This document shows positions 36,790-46,055 of a DNA stretch of 64,000 nt, piece after piece. Within the stretch, counting starts at the first letter, position 1; each line of letters begins with the position of its first letter. Under the pieces are notes generated by a model that was not told the DNA's origin, did not search any database, and saw only the letters and a program-made list of their open reading frames with translations. Made by a program: the position numbers and the translations under genes. The DNA comes from Spongiibacter taiwanensis (GTDB lineage Bacteria > Pseudomonadota > Gammaproteobacteria > Pseudomonadales > Spongiibacteraceae), in NCBI RefSeq assembly GCF_023702635.1, contig NZ_CP098455.1:3410001-3474000 (forward strand), written 5' to 3'.

Positions 36790-37212
36790 ATGGCTATTTG
36801 GAGGCGGGAGTGCAGCGCGGAAGAGTTGAATGTGCAGATGCGCAATACCCTGGCAGAAACCCTGGATATCCGCATTGAGGAGGTCGGCGACGATTTTATC
36901 GCTGGCTCCATGGTGGTGGACAAACGCACGCATCAGCCTTACGGCATTCTCCATGGCGGTGCCTCAGTGGCGCTGGCGGAAACCTTGGGTAGTGTGGCGG
37001 CGTCGATGTGCTGTGCGCCGGGCTTTGGTTGTGTGGGCTTGGACATTAATGCCAACCATATCCGCGCGGTGACGACGGGGCGGGTTTATGGCAAAGCCAC
37101 CGCGGCCCATGTTGGCCGTACCACCCAGGTGTGGGAAATCACCCTGGAGAATGAAGAAGGCAAGAAAGTGTGTGTATCGCGTCTGACCATGGCAGTGATT
37201 CCCCGCCCATGA
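36790..37212 (+). CDS. PaaI-like hotdog thioesterase
   Basis: 140 residues of the hotdog fold with YGILHGGASVALAETLGS, where the HGG turn and Glu are the catalytic elements of the PaaI/EntH group. Cleaves acyl- or aryl-CoA. ATG 36790 follows GGAGGAA. Its stop overlaps the trmH start (ATGA). Confidence 0.88.
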   Translation: MAIWRRECSAEELNVQMRNTLAETLDIRIEEVGDDFIAGSMVVDKRTHQPYGILHGGASVALAETLGSVAASMCCAPGFGCVGLDINANHIRAVTTGRVYGKATAAHVGRTTQVWEITLENEEGKKVCVSRLTMAVIPRP

Positions 37213-37910
37213 CCCCCGAACGATGCCAGCGATTGCGGGCAGTGCTCGACCGGCGCCAGCCCGATTTAAGTCTGATCACCGACAACGTCCATAAGGGGCG
37301 TAACTTGTCCGCCGTAATCCGCAATGCCGATGCGGCGGGGGTCAGTACCTTGCACTGCGTGCTGGAAGAACGGGAGTACCGCGCTTTTCGCGGCACCGCG
37401 ATGGGTAGCCAGCAATGGGTGGAGGTGCGGCGGCACCCGGATATTAGCGGGGCGATAGCCCGTCTGCAGGCCGAGGGTGTGCAGGTGCTGGCGGCCCACC
37501 TGAGTGAGGTATCGGTGGATTATCGTGAAGTGGATTACACCCGGCCGACCGCCATCTTGCTGGGCGCGGAAAAGCGCGGGGTAAGCAGCGAGGCGCTGGC
37601 ATTGGCCGATGCCCATATCACCATTCCCATGGTGGGCATGGTGCAGTCGTACAATGTGTCGGTGGCGTCGGGAATATTGTTGGCCGAGGCGCAGTATCAG
37701 CGGCAGAAGGCGGGCATGTATGACCAGCGACGATTGCCCGACGATGTCTATGAGCGTCTGTTCTTTGAGTGGGCTCACCCCGAACTGACCCGCTTTTGTC
37801 AGCAGCGGGGGTTGGCCTATCCCCCCTTGGGTGAGGATGGCGAGCTGCAAGACCCGCCCGGCTGGTACGCTGAGGTGAGAGCGGGCCGCGCTGCCATGGT
37901 GGCGGGCTAA
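37209..37910 (+). CDS. trmH: tRNA (guanosine-18-2'-O)-methyltransferase TrmH
   Basis: 233 residues matching TrmH along its length: RQPDLSLITDNVHKGRNLSAVIRNADAAGV, DYREVDYTRPTAILLGAEKRGVS and the knot segment IPMVGMVQSYNVSVASGILLAEAQ. Methylates G18 in the tRNA D-loop. ATG 37209 overlaps the thioesterase stop. Confidence 0.95.
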   Translation: MTPERCQRLRAVLDRRQPDLSLITDNVHKGRNLSAVIRNADAAGVSTLHCVLEEREYRAFRGTAMGSQQWVEVRRHPDISGAIARLQAEGVQVLAAHLSEVSVDYREVDYTRPTAILLGAEKRGVSSEALALADAHITIPMVGMVQSYNVSVASGILLAEAQYQRQKAGMYDQRRLPDDVYERLFFEWAHPELTRFCQQRGLAYPPLGEDGELQDPPGWYAEVRAGRAAMVAG

Positions 37911-37920
37911 GCCGGACCGG

Positions 37921-38829
37921 TCAGCTTTTCTCTTTCAATAGCTGTTCCGCCTCGGCCTTGCGGCACAGCTCAATCCAGAATTCGACGGCGGCTTTGGGGT
38001 GGCGCTTTTTGGGCAGGGCAATGTAAAAGCGGCGGCGCATATCCCGGCGGGCGAGTTTGAGGGGCACCAGCTCGCCATTGCGAAAATCATTCTGCAGCAC
38101 CACCCGCGACAGGCAGCCGATGCCCAGGCCCGAAGTGACCGCACTTTTGATCGCCTCATTGTGTTTGAACTCCCGGTAGATATTGATCTCCGGCAGCAGG
38201 CCCGCCAGGGCCCGGTCAAAGGTGTGGCGGGCACCGGAGTCGGGCTCGCGCAATATCCATTTGGCCTCTTTGATATCCCGGTTACTTAAGGTCTGCTTTT
38301 CGGCCAGGGGGTGGTCGGCGCTGCAAAACACAATCAGCTCGTCCTCCATCCAGGGAATCATCTCCAGCTCCCGGTGCTGTACTTCCCGCTCGATCAGGCC
38401 CACATCAACCTCGTAGTTCAACACCTTGGCGACAATCTCGGGTGTGTTGGCGGTGTGCAGCTGCACATCGGCCTCGGGGTAGCGGGCCAGATAGTCGGCC
38501 AGGTAGCGCACCACCAGGTGATTGCCGATGGTAAAACTGGCGCCCACCCGCAGGTGGCCGATCTCGCCGTGGCGTTGCATGGCATCATCAAACTGCTGGC
38601 AGTGCTCCAGCAGGGTTTCCGCCTGTTTGCGCAGGGTGTGGCCAACCGGATTTAAGCTAAGCTTGTTGCCCTGACGGTGAAACAAATCCACCCCGTAGTT
38701 GCGCTCCAGGTTTTGCAGGGCGGCGCTGGCAGCCGACTGGGACATGGCGAGTTGATCCGCTGCCCGGGTCACATTTTGGTGGCGGGCCACCGCCAGAAAA
38801 ACCTCAAGTTGGCGCAGGGTAAATCTCAC
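37921..38829 (-). CDS. LysR-family transcription regulator
   Basis: 302 residues, with a winged helix at 1-60 (FLAVARHQNVTRAADQLAMSQSAASAALQNLE) and a C-terminal effector domain. It is divergent from cysC-sat, and a T-N11-A palindrome stands in between, which suggests it controls sulfate activation or itself. It is not clearly CysB. Confidence 0.88.
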   Translation of the reverse strand: MRFTLRQLEVFLAVARHQNVTRAADQLAMSQSAASAALQNLERNYGVDLFHRQGNKLSLNPVGHTLRKQAETLLEHCQQFDDAMQRHGEIGHLRVGASFTIGNHLVVRYLADYLARYPEADVQLHTANTPEIVAKVLNYEVDVGLIEREVQHRELEMIPWMEDELIVFCSADHPLAEKQTLSNRDIKEAKWILREPDSGARHTFDRALAGLLPEINIYREFKHNEAIKSAVTSGLGIGCLSRVVLQNDFRNGELVPLKLARRDMRRRFYIALPKKRHPKAAVEFWIELCRKAEAEQLLKEKS

Positions 38830-38870
38830 AGCGATTCTCTTTTATTGGGGGTGAGGGGGGAGATCAAGGC

Positions 38871-38885
38871 ATCGATAAAATCGAT
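38871..38885. promoter_or_regulatory. LysR-type box (T-N11-A palindrome)
   Basis: ATCGATAAAATCGAT is a perfect 6-bp inverted repeat with a 3-base centre and fits the T-N11-A rule for LysR regulators. It lies 41 bases before the lysR ATG and about 130 before cysC. Confidence 0.5.
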
Positions 38886-39016
38886 ACTGAGTATAGTAAT
38901 ATCCCATTTTACTTGTAGCAAGGCGGTCGCTAAGATCACCTCCGTTTAGTGCTCCGCCTGGCTGAAACGGCCCGCCGGAGACGGATTTGCGGCAACCAGA
39001 GAATGGGGACGAAGTA

Positions 39017-39628
39017 ATGACAGAAGTGAAAGCGACCAACGTGCATTGGCACGATGGCGAAGTGAGCCGGGAAGATCGCAACGCGCTGCTCAAGCAAAAG
39101 GGGGCCACCCTGTGGTTCACCGGTTTGTCTGGCAGCGGCAAAAGCACCGTTGCTGTTGCCCTGGAAAAGGCGCTGACTGAAAAAGGTCACCTGTGCTACC
39201 GCCTGGACGGCGACAATATTCGTCTGGGTATTAACAAAAACCTGGGCTTCAGTGCTGAGGACCGTGCAGAGAACATTCGCCGCATCGGTGAGATCGCCAA
39301 GCTGTTTGTCGACACCGGTGTGATCGTGCTGTCCAGCTTCGTTAGCCCCTATCGGGAAGACCGCGACAACGTGCGCAAACTGCACGACGAGGGTGACATG
39401 GACTTTATCGAAGTCTATGTTGACGTGCCCCTGAGTGTGGCCGAAGAGCGCGACCCCAAAGGTCTGTACAAGAAGGCCCGCGCGGGTGAGATCAAAAACT
39501 TCACCGGTATCGACGACCCCTATGAGGCGCCCACCAAGCCGGAGCTGGTTTTGAACAGCCACGAGCTGAGCCTGGAAGAAGAAGTCGATGTGCTGCTCAA
39601 AATGCTGAGTGAGCGCGGCATTATCTAA
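39017..39628 (+). CDS. cysC: adenylylsulfate (APS) kinase CysC
   Basis: 203 residues: P-loop GLSGSGKST (36-44), the APS-binding DGDNIR and [14 protein letters not shown] blocks and the [12 protein letters not shown] loop. It phosphorylates adenylylsulfate to PAPS. ATG 39017, preceded by GGGGAC, is preferred over 38987. Precedes sat in an operon. Confidence 0.95.
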   Translation: MTEVKATNVHWHDGEVSREDRNALLKQKGATLWFTGLSGSGKSTVAVALEKALTEKGHLCYRLDGDNIRLGINKNLGFSAEDRAENIRRIGEIAKLFVDTGVIVLSSFVSPYREDRDNVRKLHDEGDMDFIEVYVDVPLSVAEERDPKGLYKKARAGEIKNFTGIDDPYEAPTKPELVLNSHELSLEEEVDVLLKMLSERGII

Positions 39629-39705
39629 AGGTTTTTTGGCCCGCCATCATTTGCTTGGGTGGGCAGAGCGTTTCTCAAATGCAGTCGCACGCTACGGTGC
39701 GCCTC

Positions 39706-39726
39706 GATGCAAACATAGATGCAAAC
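39706..39726 (+). repeat. short direct repeat in sat leader
   Basis: GATGCAAAC occurs twice, 12 bases apart, just before the sat ribosome site (ACGGAG, 39725-39730). Could be a slippage duplication or a binding site; small signal. Confidence 0.35.
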
Positions 39727-39737
39727 GGAGTTATCTG

Positions 39738-40928
39738 ATGATTAAGCCCCACGGCGCCGACGAACTGAAACCGTTGTTCGTTTATGACACTGAAAAACAC
39801 CACGCCCTGATCAGCGAAGCGGAAAGCCTGCCTTCTATCATGATCAGCTCTGCCGCCGCCGCCAACGCGGTAATGCTGGGCGCCGGTTACTTCACCCCCC
39901 TGAGCGGTTACATGAACCTGGCCGACGCCCTGAGCGTTGCCGAGAACCTGCACACCACCGACGGCCTGTTCTGGCCTGTACCCATACTCAACCTGTTGAG
40001 CGACCTGCAAGGCGTGAGCGCTGGCCAGCGTGTTGCCCTGCGTGACCCCAACGTTGAAGGTAACCCGGTATTGGCGATCATGGATATTGAAGCCATCGAT
40101 ACCGCCACTGCCGAGCAGATCGACTTTATGGCCGAGAACATCTTCGGCACCCTGGATGGAGATCACCCCGGTGTGAAAACCTTCAAGGCTCAGGGCAACT
40201 ACGTGCTGTCTGGCCCCATTGAAGTGTTGAGCTTTTCCTACTTCCAGAGTGACTTTCCCGACACCTTCCGCACCGCCGTTGAAATTCGCAACGAAATGGC
40301 CGAGCGCGGCTGGGAAAAGGTTGTTGCCTTCCAAACCCGTAACCCCATGCACCGCGCCCACGAAGAGCTGTGCCGTATGGCCATGGAAGATCTGGGCACC
40401 GACGGCATTCTGATCCACATGCTGCTGGGCAAACTGAAAGCCGGTGATATTCCTGCCCACGTTCGCGATGCTGCCATCCGTAAAATGGTAGATGTGTACT
40501 TCCCCAAAAACACGGTGATGATCACCGGTTACGGCTTTGACATGCTCTACGCTGGCCCCCGTGAAGCGGTACTGCACGCGGTATTCCGTCAAAACTGTGG
40601 CTGTACTCACCTGATTGTGGGTCGCGACCATGCCGGTGTAGGTGACTACTACGGCGGCTTTGACGCGCAAACCATCTTCGACGAGAAAGTGCCCGAAGGC
40701 GCACTGGATATCGAAATCTACCGTGCCGACCACACTGCCTACTCCAAGAAACTGGACCGGGTCGTGATGATGCGCGACGCGCCCGATCATGCCAAAGAAG
40801 ACTTCGTGTTGCTGTCGGGCACCAAGGTGCGCGAGATGCTGGGCCAGGGCATTGCGCCACCGCCCGAGTTCTCCCGCCCCGAAGTGGCCAAGATTCTGAT
40901 GGATTACTATCAGTCTCTGGATAGCTAA
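39738..40928 (+). CDS. sat: sulfate adenylyltransferase Sat (homomeric ATP sulfurylase)
   Basis: 396 residues of the single-subunit ATP-sulfurylase type, not CysDN: QTRNPMHRAH (199-208) and GRDHAG are the ATP/sulfate motifs. Together with CysC it makes PAPS from sulfate. ATG 39738 follows ACGGAG. A strong terminator lies downstream. Confidence 0.95.
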   Translation: MIKPHGADELKPLFVYDTEKHHALISEAESLPSIMISSAAAANAVMLGAGYFTPLSGYMNLADALSVAENLHTTDGLFWPVPILNLLSDLQGVSAGQRVALRDPNVEGNPVLAIMDIEAIDTATAEQIDFMAENIFGTLDGDHPGVKTFKAQGNYVLSGPIEVLSFSYFQSDFPDTFRTAVEIRNEMAERGWEKVVAFQTRNPMHRAHEELCRMAMEDLGTDGILIHMLLGKLKAGDIPAHVRDAAIRKMVDVYFPKNTVMITGYGFDMLYAGPREAVLHAVFRQNCGCTHLIVGRDHAGVGDYYGGFDAQTIFDEKVPEGALDIEIYRADHTAYSKKLDRVVMMRDAPDHAKEDFVLLSGTKVREMLGQGIAPPPEFSRPEVAKILMDYYQSLDS

Positions 40929-41012
40929 GGCGAGTTGCTGCGCTGTGCTGAATAGTCCAGCGAGCGCGGCGATGCTGTCTACGTGAACAGTTGATGTGAG
41001 CGAAAGACCTGG

Positions 41013-41047
41013 AAAATCCGAAGTCGGTGCTGGCTTCGGATTTTTTT
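41013..41047 (+). terminator. rho-independent terminator after cysC-sat
   Basis: AATCCGAAG pairs perfectly with CTTCGGATT around a 10-base loop, followed by a run of T. It closes the sulfate operon. The remaining gap (41048-41220) holds no gene. Confidence 0.9.
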
Positions 41048-41220
41048 ATGCTTCTGCAACAGCCGAGACCTCTTTAGCGTCTCAGGCTTCAGTTTCTACA
41101 ACCACTCTGTCCTTCCAGCAGAGCGAGTTGTGCCAGCGCTTAAGCCGCTGTGCTCAGAGGCGCAGTGTGAGGGCGAAAGTGGGTGCCCGGTTTGGGGTGG
41201 GTAGCGATTGTCGACGAGGG

Positions 41221-41874
41221 TTAGCGCTGAAATTCCTTCCCCGCCAATGCGGACCAGGTGATGTGTGCCCAGGCATCGCAAGTTTCGTCGAGCTTTTCGT
41301 CGGTTAGTAATTCAGGTTGTAAAGTGCTGACACTGTCGATTGCCAGCGTCAGTAAGCTCGCGACCATGGGTCCCGCGAGGGGATTACCTCTCCCTGCCGC
41401 CTTGAGTTGTTCCGCTGCTTTCACACTACTGTGACTGAGGGATTCCCGCATGTCTCGGGAAAGTTTCGCAACCTCTGAATTGGTTTGGGCTGTTTGATGC
41501 AACGCTGAAAGCACCACATAGTGATTCCGGTACGTGCTCAGTATGCCTTTCAGCGTGTTGCGGATGTCGTGATAGGTTGTATTGGCGGCATTGATAAACC
41601 AGTCGCCGGCAGACTCGATTATTTCGATCCTCACCTGTTCAAACAGGTGGGTCACCAGATCGGCTTTGTCCTTATAGTTGAGATAAAACGTCGCTCGCGA
41701 AATTCCGGCCGTTTCAGATAGTCGGTCGATTGTGGTAGTCGAAAACTCTTCCCCGTTTTCTAGAAGCTCCTCCATCGCAAGAAGTAACTTCTTGTCTATG
41801 CTCACTTTATTCCGCCGCTTCTCCCGTTCCTTGGCTATGTTTGTTTTCGCTTTTCGGCTGGCGGCGTTAGCCAT
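41221..41874 (-). CDS. TetR-family repressor, probable regulator of the P450 operon
   Basis: 217 residues with an N-terminal HTH (FSTTTIDRLSETAGISRATFYLNYKDKADLVTHLFEQV, about 44-81) and a helical ligand domain. Basic N-terminal leader (KAKTNIAKEREKRRNK). Divergent from the catabolic cluster, with a TTAGAC-N5-GTCTAA operator in the shared gap. Confidence 0.88.
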   Translation of the reverse strand: MANAASRKAKTNIAKEREKRRNKVSIDKKLLLAMEELLENGEEFSTTTIDRLSETAGISRATFYLNYKDKADLVTHLFEQVRIEIIESAGDWFINAANTTYHDIRNTLKGILSTYRNHYVVLSALHQTAQTNSEVAKLSRDMRESLSHSSVKAAEQLKAAGRGNPLAGPMVASLLTLAIDSVSTLQPELLTDEKLDETCDAWAHITWSALAGKEFQR

Positions 41875-41963
41875 AATGGTCCCCAGAGTGGCGTGATCAA
41901 AGCGTGGGAAGTATAGCGGATTGCGGGGGTGGGGTCTAAGATCCGTATAGGTTTTAAAACAGT

Positions 41964-41993
41964 TTGATACAAAAATTAGACATGTCGTCTAAA
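41964..41993 (+). promoter_or_regulatory. promoter with embedded TetR-type operator
   Basis: TTAGAC (41976-41981) and GTCTAA (41987-41992) are exact inverted repeats with a 5-base spacer. TTGATA (41964-41969) and TCTAAA (41988-41993), 18 bases apart, would be a plus-strand -35/-10 that the repressor would cover. The 640-base gap that contains this also has a 61-residue frame (see next entry) and a CCGAGCTCGG palindrome at 42421-42430. Confidence 0.5.
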
Positions 41994-42057
41994 GTGGTTT
42001 ACAGTTTGCTTAAGTTGAGGTCGAGAGCCTCAAAGTCAAAATAACAAGGTGGGAATA

Positions 42058-42243
42058 ATGAGCATAAACGCTGCCTTAACGACCCGTTTGTTGGAATCCG
42101 TTATCTCGACATCTATTGGATTTCTTGCCTTTTCTGACAGTCGTCGTAAGTCACGTATACCGGAAGAGGTAGTGGTTGCCGCGCAGAAAAGATCTGGGCG
42201 CGTCAACGATGCGTCTATGGCGACTGGTATTAACAGATCCTGA
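42058..42243 (+). CDS. possible small protein in P450 operon leader
   Basis: A 61-codon frame with an AAGGTGGG ribosome-like site just before ATG 42058. The product (SVISTSIGFLAFSDSRRKSRIPEEVVV core) matches no family I know and has no clear domain. It may be a real first gene of the operon, a leader peptide, or a decayed fragment. Confidence 0.3.
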   Translation: MSINAALTTRLLESVISTSIGFLAFSDSRRKSRIPEEVVVAAQKRSGRVNDASMATGINRS

Positions 42244-42514
42244 TAATGATTACTAAAAATGTAGCTTTTACTACAAAGCGCAAAATGCTTCGTCGTTAAA
42301 CAGGGGGTCTATGAGTTAACCGATACTCGGATAAGCTACATGTATACCCCTGGCAGCTTAGCGTAACCATTTTCGGTAATAACCTCGGTTTGAAAAATAT
42401 ATCAATTGGTAGGTTGTACGCCGAGCTCGGTGCCAATGTATCGCTTAATTCATCGGTAATCTGTGCATGAAACTAAAGTGGGATGTTTGATAGTTTGGGT
42501 AGGTGGGAAACGAC

Positions 42515-43768
42515 ATGACAACAAAGGTTAATCAGCAGTCTACGCCTCTAATGCTGGCGGAGCCGGATAATTTCAACGCGGGATTTCCCCATGCGCTGTT
42601 TCGTGAGTTGCGGGAAGCTAGCCCGGTGTGCTGGAGTGAATGGTCGGGCGGTAAGGGCTTCTGGGCTATTACAAAGTACGAAGACGTTGGCTTTGTTGGC
42701 AGCACGCCGGGCATTTTCTCGTCTGCCAGTGAGAACGGTGGCCATCGTATTTTTGAGGAGCAACTCTCAGGGCTAGCGAATACCGGTGCAAGTGGCAGTA
42801 CGCCTGTGGGTGCGCCGTTTATCTCGAGAGATGCGCCTTTGCAGGCAGAGCAACGGGTTCCAGTAATGCGCTCGGTGTCGAGTAATCGGTTGCTTGATAT
42901 GACAAACCGTATTCGCGAGCGGATCTCACTGCTTTTAGATAAAGCGATTGATTCTGACGAGTTAGAGCTTGTTGAGAGTGTCTCTGCGCCAATCCCCATT
43001 AAAACGCTGGTGGAGCTGCTTGATCTACCCGTTAGTATGGAAGGCAAGCTTTACGAGTGGACCAATGCGCTGATCGGTGAAGACGATCCTGAGTTTCGAC
43101 AGTCGCCTGAGTATATGGGGCAAGTCATGGCGGAGCTGGCGGAATATTTCCTCGCGTTGCGGGTAGAACGCCAGGGCACTGATCGCAGTGATGTGGTGAC
43201 CATGCTGGCGACGGACCGTAGTGGCAATGAGGTTCCCGTTGAGGATTTTCTGGCCAATATCATTCTTGTGTTGGTGGGTGGAAATGAAACGACCCGCAAT
43301 TCTATATCGGGTGGCATGCTGGGCTTTGCGCAAAATCCTGAGCAGTGGTCGCTTCTGAAATCCAAGCCGGAACTGATCCCCAACGCGGTCAATGAAATTG
43401 TTCGCTGGGTTACACCGGTGATGCATATGCGCCGTACGCTCATGGAAGATTGCACTCTGCGCGGAGTCACCATGAAGAAAGGTGAAAAAGTCCTTATGTG
43501 GTATCCCTCTGCAAATAGGGATGAGGAAATTTGGACTGATCCGGATCGTTTTGATATTAGCCGTGACATTGTAAAACACCGTGGTTTTGGTGCGGGCGCA
43601 CATATCTGTGTAGGCAGTCGTCTTGCCGAACTGCAAATTAGTATTTTCCTCGAAGAGTTGCTCAAGCGTTGCGAACATTTCGAGTTAAATGGGGATGTTG
43701 CGCGCATTCGCTCTAATTTTATTTGCGGTATTAAATCCTTGCCGCTTCGCTTCGATTGGAAAAAGTGA
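42515..43768 (+). CDS. cytochrome P450
   Basis: 417 residues of soluble bacterial class. I-helix GGNETT (255-260), ExxR at E294-R297, haem loop FGAGAHICVG with proximal Cys365. Hydroxylates an organic substrate using electrons from a ferredoxin. No ferredoxin or reductase gene is in the operon, so it must borrow a partner from elsewhere. ATG 42515 has AGGTGGGA 6 bases before. First large gene of the TetR-controlled cluster. Substrate cannot be read; a terpenoid, steroid-like or alkyl compound is possible. Confidence 0.93.
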   Translation: MTTKVNQQSTPLMLAEPDNFNAGFPHALFRELREASPVCWSEWSGGKGFWAITKYEDVGFVGSTPGIFSSASENGGHRIFEEQLSGLANTGASGSTPVGAPFISRDAPLQAEQRVPVMRSVSSNRLLDMTNRIRERISLLLDKAIDSDELELVESVSAPIPIKTLVELLDLPVSMEGKLYEWTNALIGEDDPEFRQSPEYMGQVMAELAEYFLALRVERQGTDRSDVVTMLATDRSGNEVPVEDFLANIILVLVGGNETTRNSISGGMLGFAQNPEQWSLLKSKPELIPNAVNEIVRWVTPVMHMRRTLMEDCTLRGVTMKKGEKVLMWYPSANRDEEIWTDPDRFDISRDIVKHRGFGAGAHICVGSRLAELQISIFLEELLKRCEHFELNGDVARIRSNFICGIKSLPLRFDWKK

Positions 43769-43773
43769 GAAAT

Positions 43774-44997
43774 ATGATGAATGCAACTACGCCAGTAGTT
43801 AGTGACGCGCGGGTCGAAGAAGTCCATGACGCGCTGCGGCAGTTTATGGAAGAGCATATTTATCCGAACGAAGATCGCTATCGCCTGGAACTTAAGGCGC
43901 TGAGTGATAGAAGAGGTTTTCTCCCGATTCTTTCTGAGCTTCGTGAGCTCGCTAAATCTCGGGGTTTGTGGAATCTGTTTTTCTCGAATCAAACTCTGGG
44001 CAGCGGCTTCAGCAACTATCAGTACGCACCACTCGCTGAAACGATGGGGCGGGTTATGTGGGCGTCAGAGGTATTCAATTGCCACCCGCCGGAAAGCGGC
44101 AATATGGAGCTGCTTCACCACTACGCCAGTGAACAGCAGAAGCAGCAGTGGCTGATCCCTTTGGCAGAAGGGCGTATTCGCAGCGCCGTGGCAATGACCG
44201 AACCACAAGTGGCGTCGAGTGATGCAACTAATGTTGAAACAGAAATACTCCGCGACGGCGATGACTACGTTATCAACGGCCGAAAATGGTTTATCAGTGG
44301 CGCGATGCATTATGACTGCCAGTTGCTGATCGTGATGGGCAAGACCGATCCGAATCATGTCAACGTTCATCAACAGCAGTCACAGATTCTGGTGCCCATG
44401 AATACACCGGGGGTGGAAATTGTTCGTCCACTCACAGTAATGGGTTACGACGACGCGCCTTTAGGGCGCGCCGAGTTGCGCTTCACCAATGTCAGAGTGC
44501 CGGTCAGCAACATGATTCTCGGTGAAGGTCGGGGGTTTGAAATCGCCCAGGGACGCCTCGGCCCGGGGCGACTTCACCACTGCATGCGGCTCATCGGTTG
44601 TGCCCAGCGCGCACTCGAGGAGATGGTAAAGCGCGCTGAATCGCGAGTGGCCTTTGGTAAGCCATTGTCGCAACAGGGTAGCGTGCGTGAGGATATCGCC
44701 CGTTCCGTGTGTGAGATTGAGCAGGCCCGGCAATTGACCTTGATGGCAGCGCGTCGCCTGGATGACGTTGGTGCCAAGGAGGCTCGCGATATGATTGCGA
44801 TGATCAAGATCGTTGCACCCAATATGGCGCAGCAGGTTTTGGATCGCGCGATCCAGCTGCATGGTGCAGGCGGTTTAACGGAAGATTTTTTCCTCGCAGA
44901 GGCGTTTACTTATGCGCGCTGGTGTCGAATCGCCGACGGTCCGGACCAGGTGCACCTGACCTCTCTGGCGAAGCAAACGATCAAAAAATACGCATAG
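43774..44997 (+). CDS. acyl-CoA dehydrogenase, ACAD10/11-like
   Basis: 407 residues with the ACAD fold (MTEPQVASSDA, HGAGGLTEDFFLAEAF). The C-terminal loop reads RIADGPDQVH, so Asp388 sits where medium-chain enzymes have the catalytic Glu; this ADGPD-V-H loop is characteristic of the ACAD10/11 group. In that group the dehydrogenase domain acts with a kinase domain on hydroxyacyl-CoAs. A matching kinase is the next gene. ATG 43774 lies 5 bases past the P450 stop; 43777 is an alternative. Confidence 0.88.
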   Translation: MMNATTPVVSDARVEEVHDALRQFMEEHIYPNEDRYRLELKALSDRRGFLPILSELRELAKSRGLWNLFFSNQTLGSGFSNYQYAPLAETMGRVMWASEVFNCHPPESGNMELLHHYASEQQKQQWLIPLAEGRIRSAVAMTEPQVASSDATNVETEILRDGDDYVINGRKWFISGAMHYDCQLLIVMGKTDPNHVNVHQQQSQILVPMNTPGVEIVRPLTVMGYDDAPLGRAELRFTNVRVPVSNMILGEGRGFEIAQGRLGPGRLHHCMRLIGCAQRALEEMVKRAESRVAFGKPLSQQGSVREDIARSVCEIEQARQLTLMAARRLDDVGAKEARDMIAMIKIVAPNMAQQVLDRAIQLHGAGGLTEDFFLAEAFTYARWCRIADGPDQVHLTSLAKQTIKKYA

Positions 44998-45007
44998 GTC
45001 GATTGCG

Positions 45008-46030
45008 ATGACGGCGATTAATTTTATTAACACCAACGCTTTGGCAACCTATCTGCGCGAGCGGGATATTCTGCCGGTTAAACATCTCTCGGCAGAAAAA
45101 TTTCCGGGCGGCCAATCCAATCCTACTTTTTCGGTGGCGATTGACGGCAAGCGCTATGTATTGCGGCGTAAACCACCGGGCCAGTTATTAAAGTCCGCCC
45201 ATGCGATCGACCGGGAATTTCGGGTCATGGACGCATTGGGCAAAGCGGGCTTCCCGGTGCCGGCAATGCTGCATTACTGTGATGATGAATCCGTGATCGG
45301 CAGCGAGTTTTATTTGATGGAATACGTTGATGGACGCATTTTATGGGCGCCATCCCTGCCGGATTACCGACCAGCAGAGCGTGCTGAAATTTTCGATGCC
45401 ATGAACAGCACGCTCGCTGCGCTGCACCGTCTTGATGTGAATAAGATTGGTCTCGGTGATTACAGCCGTCGTGGTGATGCCTATTTCGAACGGCAGCTGT
45501 CGCTTTGGATAAAGCAGTACCGTGCGGCGGAGACCAGCACACTGGGTGAGCTGGAAACGGTTATTACCTATCTACAGCAAAATCTGCCGCCCTGCGATGG
45601 TCGTGTGGTGCTCAGTCACGGTGATTATCGCCTCGATAATATGATCTTTCATCCTTCACAAGCGAAAGTGATTGCCGTCATTGACTGGGAGCTGTCGGCG
45701 TTGGGGCATCCCCTTGCTGATCTGGCTTATCAGTGTATGCAGTGGCGCTTGCCTGAGAATAGCGAGTTGGCGGGTCTGGGTTCCCTGAGTCGGCGCGAGC
45801 TGGGCATTCCGGATGAAGAGGAGTACACCAGCCGTTACTTTGAACGTACCGGTCTGAGTCGTCCGGCAAACTGGAATTATTACCTCGTGTTTTCCTACTT
45901 TCGGTTGGCGGCAATTTTTCAAGGTGTGGTGAAGCGAAGTCGAGATGGAAATTCGTCAAATAAGCGCGCTGCTGCATTGAACGACATGATTCAACCCATT
46001 GCGCACTGCGCTTTGGCACTTTGCGAATAA
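45008..46030 (+). CDS. APH-fold kinase, ACAD10/11 / LvaA-type
   Basis: 340 residues of the aminoglycoside-phosphotransferase fold: GGQSNPTFSV nucleotide loop, catalytic LSHGDYRLDNMIFH and metal-binding VIDWELSALGHPLADLAY. This variant, as in the kinase half of ACAD10/11 and in LvaA of Pseudomonas levulinate metabolism, phosphorylates the hydroxyl of a hydroxyacyl-CoA. It lies 10 bases after the partner ACAD. It is not expected to be a resistance enzyme. Confidence 0.88.
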   Translation: MTAINFINTNALATYLRERDILPVKHLSAEKFPGGQSNPTFSVAIDGKRYVLRRKPPGQLLKSAHAIDREFRVMDALGKAGFPVPAMLHYCDDESVIGSEFYLMEYVDGRILWAPSLPDYRPAERAEIFDAMNSTLAALHRLDVNKIGLGDYSRRGDAYFERQLSLWIKQYRAAETSTLGELETVITYLQQNLPPCDGRVVLSHGDYRLDNMIFHPSQAKVIAVIDWELSALGHPLADLAYQCMQWRLPENSELAGLGSLSRRELGIPDEEEYTSRYFERTGLSRPANWNYYLVFSYFRLAAIFQGVVKRSRDGNSSNKRAAALNDMIQPIAHCALALCE

Positions 46031-46055
46031 GAATGACAATAACAGGAGTATTGGT

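Noticed and set aside
39675-40790. 371-codon open frame antisense to sat
   Set aside because: It is a shadow of the sat gene, whose protein is fully recognisable; no ribosome site or family match on the minus strand.
42241-42256. Fur-like GATAATGATTAC in the P450 leader
   Set aside because: Only half of a Fur box is present and no partner half-site follows; iron control of this operon has no other support.
45008-46030. Aminoglycoside resistance reading of the APH-fold gene
   Set aside because: Residue pattern and the adjacent ACAD fit the acyl-CoA kinase branch rather than antibiotic kinases.
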